From assembly GCA_015661935.1 (NCBI GenBank), contig DQVD01000001.1:1-15306 (forward strand): 15,306 bases of DNA, in the 5' to 3' direction. Origin of the DNA: Desulfocapsa sulfexigens. Its GTDB lineage: Bacteria; Desulfobacterota; Desulfobulbia; Desulfobulbales; Desulfocapsaceae. This document shows positions 1 through 7,417 of the stretch, piece by piece (within the stretch, counting starts at the first letter, position 1; each line of letters starts with the position of its first letter). Below the pieces are notes generated by a model. That model was not told the origin of the DNA and made no database searches. It saw only the letters and a list, made by a program, of their open reading frames with translations. Position numbers and translations under genes: made by a program.

Positions 1-1
1 G

Positions 2-127
2 AATGGAAAATCTCACATCCCGAATACTAAAAAAGCAGAAACCCGGGCCAAAGAAAAACAATTAAGTATGGTGTTTCCAAATCTACGACTTGTTCAAATT
101 ATTGGGGCCACTTCTTATCTCACATAA
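2..127 (+). CDS. Possible 3' end of an unidentified gene, cut by the window start
   Basis: A plus-strand frame is open from base 2 to a TAA at 125-127, giving 41 residues. It has a basic, charged first half (KKAETRAKEK) and a hydrophobic tail (LRLVQIIGA). It meets the DUF445 gene tail to tail, with the two stop codons overlapping by 8 bp. The composition is protein-like and the end position is natural for a convergent gene, but the stretch is too short to identify. I do not recognise the family. The alternative is that this is non-coding 3' flank: the other two frames stop earlier. The call rests only on the open frame. Confidence 0.3.
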   Translation, partial: NGKSHIPNTKKAETRAKEKQLSMVFPNLRLVQIIGATSYLT

Positions 128-1733
128 CATTCAAAAAAAACAAATTCAAACACCCAATAAAAAATCCGAGTAACGCACCAAAAAGATTAATATATTTAAA
201 CTGTTCTTCCATAATTGAAAGCAGAAGGCGTTCCAGGCGCATAAGATCCAGAGAATTGACCTTTTCTTTTACGATCTTCTGAATATTCAAAGAATCAACC
301 AGGCCGGGAACTTCAACGGCAAGCATATTCGAAGCCATTCGCTGCATGGATGCATAGATCCCTTCTCTGACCCCTGCAGGCAAAAGTCTGGATATTTTTC
401 CCACACGGTGACCTAATAGATTGTTAAGTAAACTCACAACCATTGAATCCAGCGTTCTTCTTGTTTTTTCAGCCTTGAGAATGGCAAAAGCTTCCTGTTT
501 CAGCCACTTCCTTCCTCGCGTGACACCATCTTCTCCCATTAAATCAAAAAGAATTTCACCAAGCGGGAGCTTACCACCATCTATGTGAGTCTCTATATTA
601 TCACGAATCATGGAGGCAAAGGCATTTGTGGTTTCGGGTTCCTGCAGAAGAGCAGCCAATTGCTGGCTGAGATTCGCGCAAAAACCCTCCACCAAATCAT
701 CGTGATCATTCCCCAGCATCTTCACAAGCGGAGTACCAAGCATTCCCACACTGCGCTCACGGAGAACTTTTGCAACCCTGCTCTGCACTTCATCATTCTG
801 AAGCCATTCAACTATATCTTCCTCTTTTTCCTCAAGATATTCTCTTACTTTATTTTCAACGACCTCGGGCGTAAGAAAACCACTTGCCAGAGCCGCCATT
901 GGCCCCATACCGGCAATAAAGGAATCCACCCCCACACGCACTCCCGCCACAATACGATCTCTGATCTCGGGTTCTGCTATAATCTCTGCCAGTTTACTGA
1001 GTAGAAGTGGTGTCTGGCTCTCAATGGAAGTCACAATCAGCTCCTGCATAGAGCCGGGTAAAATGTCACTTAAGCCTTTTTCCTGCTGCAATACCGCATA
1101 AACCTTTTGCTGGACAAAACTCTCAACCCACTCTTCCATGGCCGGACTGGCAAGCATTCTGCCCAGACTTTTTTCCAGAAATTTATAGGCAGTTTCTCTA
1201 TCAGCACCGGGAAGAAACATTTGCAGATCAGTGGCAAGCAGACGATCAAACTGTTCATCTATTGACTCTTCGAGGATCTTTGTGAAAGACTCTGAGTCAA
1301 GAAATGAGTGAATAGCCTTTTGTGACTGATCAGTAATTGCATGAACCGCAACCTGATAATAACTTTTATACTTTTCCGGTACAATTTCACACAGCGGGCC
1401 ATGATCTTTTTGGAGCAGAACCTCTCCCCTGCTTTCTATCAAATCGTAGAGAGTTTTCTGAAAACTTTTCTTTTCCAGCGCCTTGCTGATCTCAGTACTG
1501 GTAAGCAAATGGCTTCCTACCATCTCGCCAATATTCATTGCAAGGTCACCGCGCTTCGATGGGATCACTCCGGGAGTCATGGGAACGCGAATACCAAAAA
1601 GATATTTTGCTGTCAGTGGCCGAAACAACATCTTAATAGCCACTTTATTCGTTAAATACCCAATAAATGCACCAAGTAATGGAGGTGCTGCATATTGTAA
1701 AACCGGTGTTAAACCAGAAGGATCAAATGGCAT
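120..1733 (-). CDS. DUF445 family membrane protein (YheB-like)
   Basis: This 537-residue protein has the DUF445 layout. A hydrophobic N-terminal helix runs into the signature GYLTNKVAIKMLFRP (residues 25-39) and then TPGVIPSKRGDLA (53-65). A long, charged, probably helical middle follows, and a C-terminal hydrophobic segment (about 515-537) ends at the stop. The family is widespread in bacteria and its biochemical function is not established. Membrane anchoring at both ends with a large soluble middle is what the sequence suggests. The ATG at 1733 has its own GAGG ribosome site (1743-1746, 9-nt spacing) inside the end of the upstream phosphatase gene. The 11-bp overlap indicates one transcript and probable translational coupling. 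No terminator is evident downstream. The family call is strong and the role unknown. Confidence 0.87.
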   Translation of the reverse strand: MPFDPSGLTPVLQYAAPPLLGAFIGYLTNKVAIKMLFRPLTAKYLFGIRVPMTPGVIPSKRGDLAMNIGEMVGSHLLTSTEISKALEKKSFQKTLYDLIESRGEVLLQKDHGPLCEIVPEKYKSYYQVAVHAITDQSQKAIHSFLDSESFTKILEESIDEQFDRLLATDLQMFLPGADRETAYKFLEKSLGRMLASPAMEEWVESFVQQKVYAVLQQEKGLSDILPGSMQELIVTSIESQTPLLLSKLAEIIAEPEIRDRIVAGVRVGVDSFIAGMGPMAALASGFLTPEVVENKVREYLEEKEEDIVEWLQNDEVQSRVAKVLRERSVGMLGTPLVKMLGNDHDDLVEGFCANLSQQLAALLQEPETTNAFASMIRDNIETHIDGGKLPLGEILFDLMGEDGVTRGRKWLKQEAFAILKAEKTRRTLDSMVVSLLNNLLGHRVGKISRLLPAGVREGIYASMQRMASNMLAVEVPGLVDSLNIQKIVKEKVNSLDLMRLERLLLSIMEEQFKYINLFGALLGFFIGCLNLFFLNVM

Positions 1734-2376
1734 ACGATACTACCTCAGCTGGAGTCGAAACTATTTTCCAGGCATTATTTTTTTGAAGTTCTACACGATC
1801 CCGGAATCCCCATTCAACCCCGATGGTTCTCATTCCTGCACTATTCCCGGTCTGCATATCCGTTGCAGTGTCACCAACGTATAGAATATCATCCACTCCC
1901 AGTCCCATTTTTTCAGCAAGCTCTATTGCCCCGGCTGGATCGGGTTTTTTAGCGACACCTTCCCGCTGACCAAAAACAAAGACAAATGGATGTTCAGGAA
2001 AAAAAGCTTCCACACAGATTGTTGTAAATTCATGAGGTTTATTAGAAAGCACTGCAAGCTTTAAACCTGCTGCGGACAAAGATGTAATCATTTCAGGGAT
2101 ACCTTTGTAGGGAACAGAACGTACATTCCAGGTTTTTGCGTAAATTTCTCCAAACTTTTTCATGTACACTAGCAGCTGATCATTACTTGCATTGGATCCG
2201 GGGATAATTCGCTGCATCAATGTTTTCAAGCCTTCGCCGACAAAATAACGATAAGCATCCACCGGATGAACTGGGAAATCAAAATATTCAAGGGTTGCAT
2301 TGGCGGCAATGGCGAGATCCTCAAGAGTATCCAGCAAGGTTCCGTCCAGATCAAATATCAGTCCTTTGCATTTCAT
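1723..2376 (-). CDS. gph: HAD-superfamily phosphatase, phosphoglycolate phosphatase-like
   Basis: This 217-residue protein carries all four HAD motifs. Motif I is FDLDGT (residues 8-13; Asp9 the likely nucleophile and Asp11 the acid/base), motif II is the Ser in LSNK (Ser111), motif III is Lys144 in KKPDP, and motif IV is VGDTATD (Asp169). Residues about 15-85 form the alpha-helical cap typical of Gph/PGP enzymes, which hydrolyse 2-phosphoglycolate and related small phosphate esters. The true substrate cannot be read from sequence. I chose the ATG at 2376, which has AGGA about 7 nt upstream. A TTG 18 bp further upstream (2394) is in frame, but using it would place the ribosome site inside the gene. 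It is the first gene of a two-gene unit with the DUF445 protein. Confidence 0.85.
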   Translation of the reverse strand: MKCKGLIFDLDGTLLDTLEDLAIAANATLEYFDFPVHPVDAYRYFVGEGLKTLMQRIIPGSNASNDQLLVYMKKFGEIYAKTWNVRSVPYKGIPEMITSLSAAGLKLAVLSNKPHEFTTICVEAFFPEHPFVFVFGQREGVAKKPDPAGAIELAEKMGLGVDDILYVGDTATDMQTGNSAGMRTIGVEWGFRDRVELQKNNAWKIVSTPAEVVSYAI

Positions 2377-2434
2377 AATTTCTTCCTTTTCCAATATAAA
2401 TTAACCAGGTGCCTCCATTCTCAAATCCCTAGCA

Positions 2435-2463
2435 ACAATAGCACTTGAAAAAACATCCTACAA
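2435..2463 (-). promoter_or_regulatory. Candidate promoter for the gph-DUF445 unit
   Basis: Read on the minus strand, TTGTAG (2463-2458) and TATTGT (2440-2435) are separated by 17 nt, a sigma-70-like arrangement. Transcription would start near 2428, giving a leader of about 50 nt. The call is by pattern only. Confidence 0.33.
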
Positions 2464-2514
2464 CTCATAATCTAGACTATTCTTTTTTGTTCACTTCTTT
2501 TACTATTAGTGATA

Positions 2515-2544
2515 TTGATAACTGAAAAGTACTCCACCTAACAT
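2515..2544 (+). promoter_or_regulatory. Candidate promoter for sdhCAB
   Basis: TTGATA (2515-2520) and TAACAT (2539-2544) are 18 nt apart, just upstream of sdhC. An alternative pair is TTGTTC (from 2488) with TGATAT, 17 nt apart. Neither is a strong match, and this divergent intergenic region could also carry regulator sites that I cannot name. Confidence 0.28.
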
Positions 2545-2566
2545 TAATTACAGATGGTTTAATCCC

Positions 2567-3193
2567 ATGTTCTTTATTCAATTTCTCAAATCATCCATTG
2601 GAAAGAAATGGATCATGGCCTGCAGTGGCTTTTGTCTGATTCTCTTCCTTTGCAGTCATGCAGCCGGAAATGCAACTCTGTTCAACTCTATACCACTTTT
2701 CCAGGCCTATGCGGATCAACTGCACAGTCATCCCCTGATCATTTCGGTTTTAAGTAAAGCACTGTCTCTGGTCTTTGTAATTCATACAACGACTGGAGTG
2801 TTGCTCTTTCTGCAGAACCGTAAAGCAAGAAGTACGGGATACAAGGTACAAAAAAGGGCGGTTAAATACTCACAGGCCTCAAGAACTATGATCTTCAGCG
2901 GACTCTTTATCCTGCTTTATGTTCTGGCTCATACCTATGCTGTCTCCTTTGGTGACCACGCAACAATTGGCCTCACCATTTCCTATCTGTTTAGTTCTCC
3001 TCTTGTGGTACTCTTTTATATCACTTCCTTCATCGTGCTTGCCATTCATCTAAGCCACGGTTTCTGGTCAATGCTGCAGACATTTGGTGTAAATCATCCC
3101 AGGTACAATAAACTGATAAGAAATTTAACGTATATCGTCCCCATATTTTTTCTTCTTATTTTCAGTGCCATCTCCCTTCTTTTTATTTTTTGA
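2567..3193 (+). CDS. sdhC: Succinate dehydrogenase/fumarate reductase cytochrome b subunit (dihaem, five-helix type)
   Basis: This 208-residue, strongly hydrophobic protein has five likely membrane helices (about residues 15-35, 60-82, 108-128, 142-165 and 187-207). It is the single anchor subunit of type-B succinate:quinone oxidoreductases, which hold two b haems and pass electrons to or from menaquinone. Candidate axial haem ligands His31, His73, His122 and His161 fall in four helices. Their spacing (42, 49, 39) is close to that of the Wolinella FrdC ligands (44, 93, 143, 182), recalled from the literature. The ATG at 2567 has only a weak ribosome site. The gene is followed after 23 nt by the flavoprotein gene in the order C-A-B, as in Geobacter-like and Bacteroidetes-like operons. 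The complex may work in either direction, so frdC is an equally valid name. Confidence 0.88.
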   Translation: MFFIQFLKSSIGKKWIMACSGFCLILFLCSHAAGNATLFNSIPLFQAYADQLHSHPLIISVLSKALSLVFVIHTTTGVLLFLQNRKARSTGYKVQKRAVKYSQASRTMIFSGLFILLYVLAHTYAVSFGDHATIGLTISYLFSSPLVVLFYITSFIVLAIHLSHGFWSMLQTFGVNHPRYNKLIRNLTYIVPIFFLLIFSAISLLFIF

Positions 3194-3216
3194 ACAGGAA
3201 TTTAACAGGTACACTC

Positions 3217-5145
3217 ATGGAACTTAAATCCAATGTCCCCGAAGGCCCTTTGGCCGAAAAGTGGGACAATCATCGTTTTACCTCAAAACTTGTAAACCCT
3301 GCGAATCGTCGTAAACACTCAATTATTGTTATTGGAACAGGTCTTGCCGGAGCGTCTGCTTCTGCAACGCTTGCTGAGCAGGGATATGAAGTAAAGACAT
3401 TTTGCATTCAGGACAGCCCGAGACGTGCTCATTCCATTGCTGCCCAGGGTGGAATAAACGCAGCAAAAAACTATCAGAATGATGGCGATTCCATTCAACG
3501 TCTTTTCTATGACACCATTAAGGGTGGCGATTTCAGATCTCGTGAAGCCAATGTATATCGCCTGGCCCAGGTCAGTAATAACATTATAGATCAATGTGTT
3601 GCACAGGGTGTCCCCTTTGCCCGTGAATATGGTGGAACCCTTGCCAACCGCTCTTTTGGTGGTGCACAGGTTTCAAGAACATTTTACGCACGCGGCCAGA
3701 CAGGACAACAGCTTCTACTCGGTGCCTACTCAGCGCTTTCGCGCCAGATCAAAACCGGAAAAGTTACCATGCATACTCGTAAGGAGATGATGGAACTGGT
3801 TCTTGTTGACGGAAAGGCTCGCGGCATTGTTACACGAGATATAATTACCGGAAAACTTGAAACGTATTCAGCTGATGCCGTGATTCTAGCCACCGGCGGC
3901 TATGGAAACGCCTATTTTCTTTCCACCAATGCCATGGCTTCAAATGTAACAGCTGCCTGGCGGGCACATAAAAAAGGCGCTGGATTTGCTAACCCCTGTT
4001 TTGTACAGATCCATCCCACCTGTATTCCGGTTCACGGCAGTTTTCAATCAAAACTCACCCTCATGAGTGAGAGTCTTCGTAATGATGGCAGAGTCTGGGT
4101 TCCCACAAAACCGGGTGATACAAGAAGACCGGGTTCAATTCCTGAAGATGAGCGCGATTATTATCTCGAAAGCAAATATCCCGGTTTTGGAAACCTTGTA
4201 CCTCGTGATGTTGCATCCCGAAATGCAAAAGAACAGTGTGATGAAGGAAAAGGTGTGGGCACAACCAATCTTGCTGTCTATCTTGATTTTGCAGAGGCAA
4301 TCAGCAGGGATGGCGAAGCTACAATCCTCAGGAAATATGGAAATCTTTTTCAGATGTATGAAAAGATAACCGACTCCAACCCTTTGCGCGAACCAATGAT
4401 GATCTATCCCGCAGTTCACTACACCATGGGTGGGCTTTGGGTTGATTATAATCTGATGACTACAATCCCGGGATTGTTTGCCATTGGAGAATGTAACTTC
4501 TCAGATCATGGAGCCAACCGCCTGGGTGCAAGTGCCCTTATGCAGGGACTCGCGGACGGATATTTTATTATTGGAACCAGTATAGCCAGCTATCTGGGTT
4601 CCACAAAACAGGATGCTGTGGACAGTGATCATCCACAGTTCTCAGATGCAAAAAAACAGGTTCAGGGTCGTATCGACAAACTCCTGGACTGCAATGAAAG
4701 CGGCCCGGATGGAAAGCTCACCGTCGACGAAATCCACAAAGAGCTTGGCCTCCTGCTCTGGGATCATTGCGGCATGGCAAGGAACAAAGAAGGGCTTGAA
4801 AAAGCATTGACTGAACTTCCAGCCATTCAGGAAAAATTCTGGAACAATGTTTATATTCCAGGTACTGGTGAAGAGCTCAATCAATCCCTCGAACGAGCTG
4901 GCCGCCTTGCTGATTTCCTTGAATTTGCAGAGATAATGATCCTTGACGCACTGAATCGGGAAGAATCATGCGGCTGTCATCTTCGGGAAGAAAGCCAGAC
5001 AGAAGACAATGAAGCCAAGCGTGATGATGCCGGATACAGCCATGTTGCAGTTTGGGAGTACCAGGGAGATAGAGGCGCACCAAAACTCCACAAAGAGCAA
5101 TTACTCTTCGAAAATGTTACTCCAAGCCAGCGAAGCTATAAATAA
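3217..5145 (+). CDS. sdhA: Succinate dehydrogenase/fumarate reductase flavoprotein subunit
   Basis: This 642-residue protein is the catalytic subunit interconverting succinate and fumarate with covalently bound FAD. Visible are the dinucleotide-binding [10 protein letters not shown] (residues 40-49), the flavin-attachment region [13 protein letters not shown] with His72 the likely covalent ligand, HPTCIPVHG and ESLRNDG in the substrate region, PRDVASR with the likely catalytic Arg, HYTMGG, and [18 protein letters not shown] near the FAD C-terminal site. Length and motifs fit the Bacteroidetes/Desulfobacterota type that pairs with a single cytochrome b. The ATG at 3217 has AGG 8 nt upstream. 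An in-frame TTG at 3190 overlapping the sdhC stop is a less likely start. The stop codon TAA (5143-5145) lies inside the left copy of a target-site duplication made by the element that follows, so the insertion left the reading frame intact. Confidence 0.94.
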   Translation: MELKSNVPEGPLAEKWDNHRFTSKLVNPANRRKHSIIVIGTGLAGASASATLAEQGYEVKTFCIQDSPRRAHSIAAQGGINAAKNYQNDGDSIQRLFYDTIKGGDFRSREANVYRLAQVSNNIIDQCVAQGVPFAREYGGTLANRSFGGAQVSRTFYARGQTGQQLLLGAYSALSRQIKTGKVTMHTRKEMMELVLVDGKARGIVTRDIITGKLETYSADAVILATGGYGNAYFLSTNAMASNVTAAWRAHKKGAGFANPCFVQIHPTCIPVHGSFQSKLTLMSESLRNDGRVWVPTKPGDTRRPGSIPEDERDYYLESKYPGFGNLVPRDVASRNAKEQCDEGKGVGTTNLAVYLDFAEAISRDGEATILRKYGNLFQMYEKITDSNPLREPMMIYPAVHYTMGGLWVDYNLMTTIPGLFAIGECNFSDHGANRLGASALMQGLADGYFIIGTSIASYLGSTKQDAVDSDHPQFSDAKKQVQGRIDKLLDCNESGPDGKLTVDEIHKELGLLLWDHCGMARNKEGLEKALTELPAIQEKFWNNVYIPGTGEELNQSLERAGRLADFLEFAEIMILDALNREESCGCHLREESQTEDNEAKRDDAGYSHVAVWEYQGDRGAPKLHKEQLLFENVTPSQRSYK

Positions 5146-5305
5146 TGTAACTATTCGGTGGCACCCGAATTTGGCCAAACCACCGTACTGTAACTGTTTA
5201 GGAGTACCCCATATTCGTTCATTTGAACCTTCGAAGCGTACTAGTGATACTCGAGAAGATTCAAATGGACGTAGATGGAGTGCTCCTGAATAGTTACTAA
5301 ATAAC
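5139..5305. mobile_element. MITE-like non-autonomous element between sdhA and sdhB, with its target duplications
   Basis: A 151-bp non-coding segment (5147-5297) starts with GTAACTATTC and ends with its exact reverse complement GAATAGTTAC. It is flanked by TAAATAAT (5139-5146) and TAAATAAC (5298-5305), an 8-bp direct repeat with one mismatch. The left copy includes the sdhA stop codon. Removing the element and one repeat restores a 14-15-nt sdhA-sdhB spacer, normal for this operon. Ends beginning GTAA together with 8-bp duplications are features I associate with IS66-family elements, so it may be an IS66-related MITE. That link is inference. There is no transposase and no plausible ORF inside. 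Confidence 0.78.
5190..5297. repeat. Long imperfect palindrome (43-nt arms) within the sdhA-sdhB element
   Basis: The left arm is 5190-5232 and the right arm 5255-5297, with a 22-nt loop. Aligned by hand without gaps, 35 of 43 positions are complementary and four more can form G-U pairs in RNA. The left arm begins GTAACTGTTT, a diverged copy of the element end at 5147. The left flank of the element (5147-5189) is also exactly 43 nt, begins with the same motif, and contains the palindrome TTTGGCCAAA (5170-5179). The element therefore looks like three end-like units in the order direct, direct, inverted. Transcribed, it would form a strong hairpin in the sdhCAB message. Confidence 0.8.
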
Positions 5306-5319
5306 AGAGACTTTTTATT

Positions 5320-6075
5320 ATGAGCACAACAAGTATTAACCTCAGCCTTGAAATATGGCGTCAAAAAGACTCCAAAGCAAAAGGCGATTTTGAAACCTAT
5401 AAACTAACTAATATTTCTACGGATATGTCATTTCTGGAAATGCTCGATGTCCTGAATGAACAGCTTACCCGTGAAGGAAGTGATCCGGTGGCATTTGATC
5501 ATGACTGCCGTGAAGGTATTTGTGGTATGTGCGGGGCTGTAATCAACGGCATTGCCCATGGTCCAGAACCCGAAACCACGCTTTGTCAACTCCATATGCG
5601 GCATTTTAACGAAGGAGACACGTTGGTTATTGAACCATTTCGCTCCCGCGCCTTCCCCATCCATAAAGATCTGGTCACTGACCGCAGTGCGCTTGACAGG
5701 ATTATTCAGGCCGGTGGCTATGTCTCTGTCAACACTGGAGGGACACCAGACGGCAACTCGACACCAATTCCTTCTGCCACTGCAGAACTTTCTATGGATG
5801 CCGCATCCTGTATAGGTTGCGGCGCCTGCGTTGCAAGTTGTCCAAATGGTGCAGCCATGCTTTTTACCGGTGCAAAGATTTCTCAATTAAGCTTATTACC
5901 CCAGGGGCAGCCGGAACGCAAAGAACGTGCCATGGCCATGGTAACGGCAATGGACAAAGAGGGATTTGGAAACTGTACCAACGAGCGGGAATGTGAGGCT
6001 GTCTGCCCCAAAGGAATATCAATACGGAATATTGCGAGGATGAACAGGGAATTTGTGAAAGCTTCATTTTTTTGA
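5320..6075 (+). CDS. sdhB: Succinate dehydrogenase/fumarate reductase iron-sulfur subunit
   Basis: This 251-residue protein relays electrons between the flavoprotein and the cytochrome b subunit through three clusters. The N-terminal plant-ferredoxin-like [2Fe-2S] domain has Cys63, Cys68, Cys71 and Cys89. The C-terminal domain has [12 protein letters not shown] (Cys164, Cys167, Cys170, Cys174) and, further on, Cys219, Cys225 and Cys229. By analogy with the E. coli enzyme, 164/167/170/229 bind [4Fe-4S] and 174/219/225 bind [3Fe-4S]. All expected ligands are present, so the subunit looks functional. Its ribosome site is weak (AGAGA, about 10 nt upstream). It is now 174 nt from the sdhA stop because of the inserted palindromic element, so coupling to sdhA translation is probably lost. 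It is the last gene of the operon. Confidence 0.93.
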   Translation: MSTTSINLSLEIWRQKDSKAKGDFETYKLTNISTDMSFLEMLDVLNEQLTREGSDPVAFDHDCREGICGMCGAVINGIAHGPEPETTLCQLHMRHFNEGDTLVIEPFRSRAFPIHKDLVTDRSALDRIIQAGGYVSVNTGGTPDGNSTPIPSATAELSMDAASCIGCGACVASCPNGAAMLFTGAKISQLSLLPQGQPERKERAMAMVTAMDKEGFGNCTNERECEAVCPKGISIRNIARMNREFVKASFF

Positions 6076-6083
6076 TAAAAAAA

Positions 6084-6115
6084 CTTAGGACTTGGTGATA
6101 ACTACGAGTCCTTAG
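6084..6115. repeat. Short two-ended relic of the 12750-12952 repeat family; possible sdhB terminator stem
   Basis: Nine bases after the sdhB stop, TTAGGACTTGGTGATAA matches 16 of 17 bases of one end of the large element at 12750-12952 (read from its right side). CGAGTCCTTAG (6105-6115) is the exact inverse of the first 11 bases of its other end. The two ends are almost joined, with the internal palindrome absent. The ends can pair (AGGACT with AGTCCT), so this may also act as a transcription terminator stem, although no T-run follows. Confidence 0.55.
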
Positions 6116-6124
6116 CTGCCCCCC

Positions 6125-6142
6125 AGGGATTCGTAAATCCCT
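6125..6142. terminator. Small perfect hairpin downstream of sdhB
   Basis: AGGGATT and AATCCCT form a 7-bp stem with the 4-nt loop CGTA. No T-run follows, so this is at best a weak or factor-assisted terminator, or an mRNA 3'-end stabiliser. It follows directly after a run of six C residues. Confidence 0.3.
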
Positions 6143-6194
6143 CAATAATCATGCCGCTAAGTCGTATGGAAAGTCTGCTTTTACACTCAAATAT

Positions 6195-6208
6195 TTGTTA
6201 AGTAACAA
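6195..6208. promoter_or_regulatory. Perfect inverted repeat, possible operator
   Basis: TTGTTA-AG-TAACAA is a perfect 14-bp dyad about 155 bp upstream of the GGR-family gene. The form suits a dimeric regulator site, but I cannot assign it to a regulator. It also overlaps the end of the possible gene remnant. Confidence 0.2.
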
Positions 6209-6377
6209 TTTCCACAAGCAATACGTTACTATCAGGAGCCAGACTCTTTCGGTAATCATCAACATAGTCAACAGGAGCAGCCACTATCTTTTGGCATAAA
6301 AAGGAACTGATCTCTGTCAATGATTCGACAAGATCATCGGTAATTTTCCAAATATAATCGTATGCATGTTCACACGC
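6198..6377 (-). pseudogene. Possible minus-strand gene remnant in the sdhB-GGR gap
   Basis: On the minus strand a frame is open from a TGA at 6380-6378 to a TAA at 6200-6198, giving 59 codons. The translation reads like a soluble protein tail, with YDYIWKITDDLVESL near its start and VLLVEIVT at its end. There is no ATG or ribosome site, and the frame begins inside the start of the divergent flavoprotein gene. It could be a decayed 3' gene fragment, or chance: a run of this length is not rare. I do not recognise a family. Within the 286-bp gap 6076-6361 this, the repeat relic and the hairpins are all that I can see. Confidence 0.22.
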
Positions 6378-7393
6378 TCATCATCGGTGCAGGTCCTGGC
6401 GGCCTTGCCTGCGCAAAAATTCTTGCTGAACAGGGTATCGACACCATTGTTCTTGAGAGAAAAAAAGTCATTGGCCCAAAGGTATGTGCGGGGGGGATTA
6501 CCTGGAGTGGATTAATAAGCCGCGTGCCTGAAACACTAGCCGAGAAGTCATTTCCCAAACAATATATCAAAACTCCTTTCCAGAACATTTGTATTCAGGA
6601 AAAAACAGCAATCATCGCCACAGTTAATCGTGAAAAGCTTGGCCAGCATATGGCACAACTGGCACATGATGCTGGAGCAAAAATCCGTACGGGGGTAATT
6701 GTCCGAAAAATCCATACAGGAGCCCTTCTTGTTATTGATAAAGAAAACGGCACAGAGGAAGAAATCAGTTTTGATAATCTTGTCGGAGCAGATGGGTCAA
6801 GTTCACTTGTAAGAAGATTTTTAAAACTTGAAAGTAAACGATTAGGTATTGGCATAAACTATCAAATCCCCGGAGATGTTCCAAAAATGGAATGGCATCT
6901 CAACAATCGACTCTTCGGCAATGGCTATGCCTGGATCTTTCCTCACGTCGATACAATTTCCATCGGTGCTTATGCTGACAGAAAAACAATGGCGCCTGGA
7001 AAATTGAAGGATAACCTTATTAGCTGGGCCGGGAAACAGGGCTATGATTTGAAGCAACACCCTGCACATGCCGAATATATAAACTATGATTATCAGGGAT
7101 GGCACTTTGCTAACATCTTTCTGGTAGGAGATGCAGCGGGTCTTGCCTCTGGCTTGACAGGAGAAGGTATCTACCCTGCCATAATATCCGGTGAACAGAT
7201 TGCACTTACCATAGCGAATCCTGATCACTCCACTGCCATCATGGATGGTTTGATTTCCAGGCACGATAAGCACAGCAGAATGGTTGCTATCAGTGGCAAA
7301 AACGGGTTATTAAATTCCGTACTTGCAGAACTGGTGACACTAGGGCTTCGATCAGGTATGATCAAATTCGGTAAACTTGAAATGGCAGTATAA
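6362..7393 (+). CDS. Geranylgeranyl reductase family FAD-dependent oxidoreductase
   Basis: This 343-residue flavoprotein has the family's Rossmann motif GAGPGG (residues 9-14) with Glu32 ending the second strand, a KVCAGG segment (40-45) like the conserved PxxCaG-type region of GGR proteins, GADGS (142-146), YAWIFP (189-194), and the FAD-binding GDAAGLASGLTGEGI (256-270). Members reduce double bonds of isoprenoid chains, or act as related monooxygenase-like or dehydrogenase flavoproteins. The substrate here is unknown, and archaeal-type lipid reduction should not be assumed. A menaquinone side chain or polyprenyl lipid is a reasonable guess. The start at 6362 is fixed by the N-terminal dinucleotide fold, but there is no clear ribosome site. 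The gene is followed after 24 nt by a dihaem c-type protein, which may be its redox partner. Confidence 0.8.
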   Translation: MHVHTLIIGAGPGGLACAKILAEQGIDTIVLERKKVIGPKVCAGGITWSGLISRVPETLAEKSFPKQYIKTPFQNICIQEKTAIIATVNREKLGQHMAQLAHDAGAKIRTGVIVRKIHTGALLVIDKENGTEEEISFDNLVGADGSSSLVRRFLKLESKRLGIGINYQIPGDVPKMEWHLNNRLFGNGYAWIFPHVDTISIGAYADRKTMAPGKLKDNLISWAGKQGYDLKQHPAHAEYINYDYQGWHFANIFLVGDAAGLASGLTGEGIYPAIISGEQIALTIANPDHSTAIMDGLISRHDKHSRMVAISGKNGLLNSVLAELVTLGLRSGMIKFGKLEMAV

Positions 7394-7417
7394 CTATTCA
7401 CACAGCACACACGGCAC

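Noticed and set aside
1483..1884. 133-codon plus-strand frame across the DUF445/gph junction
   Set aside because: It is antisense to two well-supported overlapping genes and looks like a shadow.
3190..3216. Upstream TTG start for sdhA overlapping the sdhC stop
   Set aside because: The ATG at 3217 has a better ribosome site, and the extra nine residues precede the expected N-terminus.
5298..5305. Shared TAAATAAC between the sdhA-sdhB target duplication and the ends of the 12750-12952 repeat
   Set aside because: It is AT-rich and short. In the first case it is part of the original sdhA stop region, so common origin is unlikely.
5428..5886. 152-codon minus-strand frame inside sdhB
   Set aside because: It is a shadow of an iron-sulfur protein gene; its cysteine-rich look comes from the complementary codons.
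6353..6358. TATAAT just before the GGR-family start codon
   Set aside because: Used as a -10 box it would start transcription after the ATG at 6362, and no -35 box is correctly spaced.
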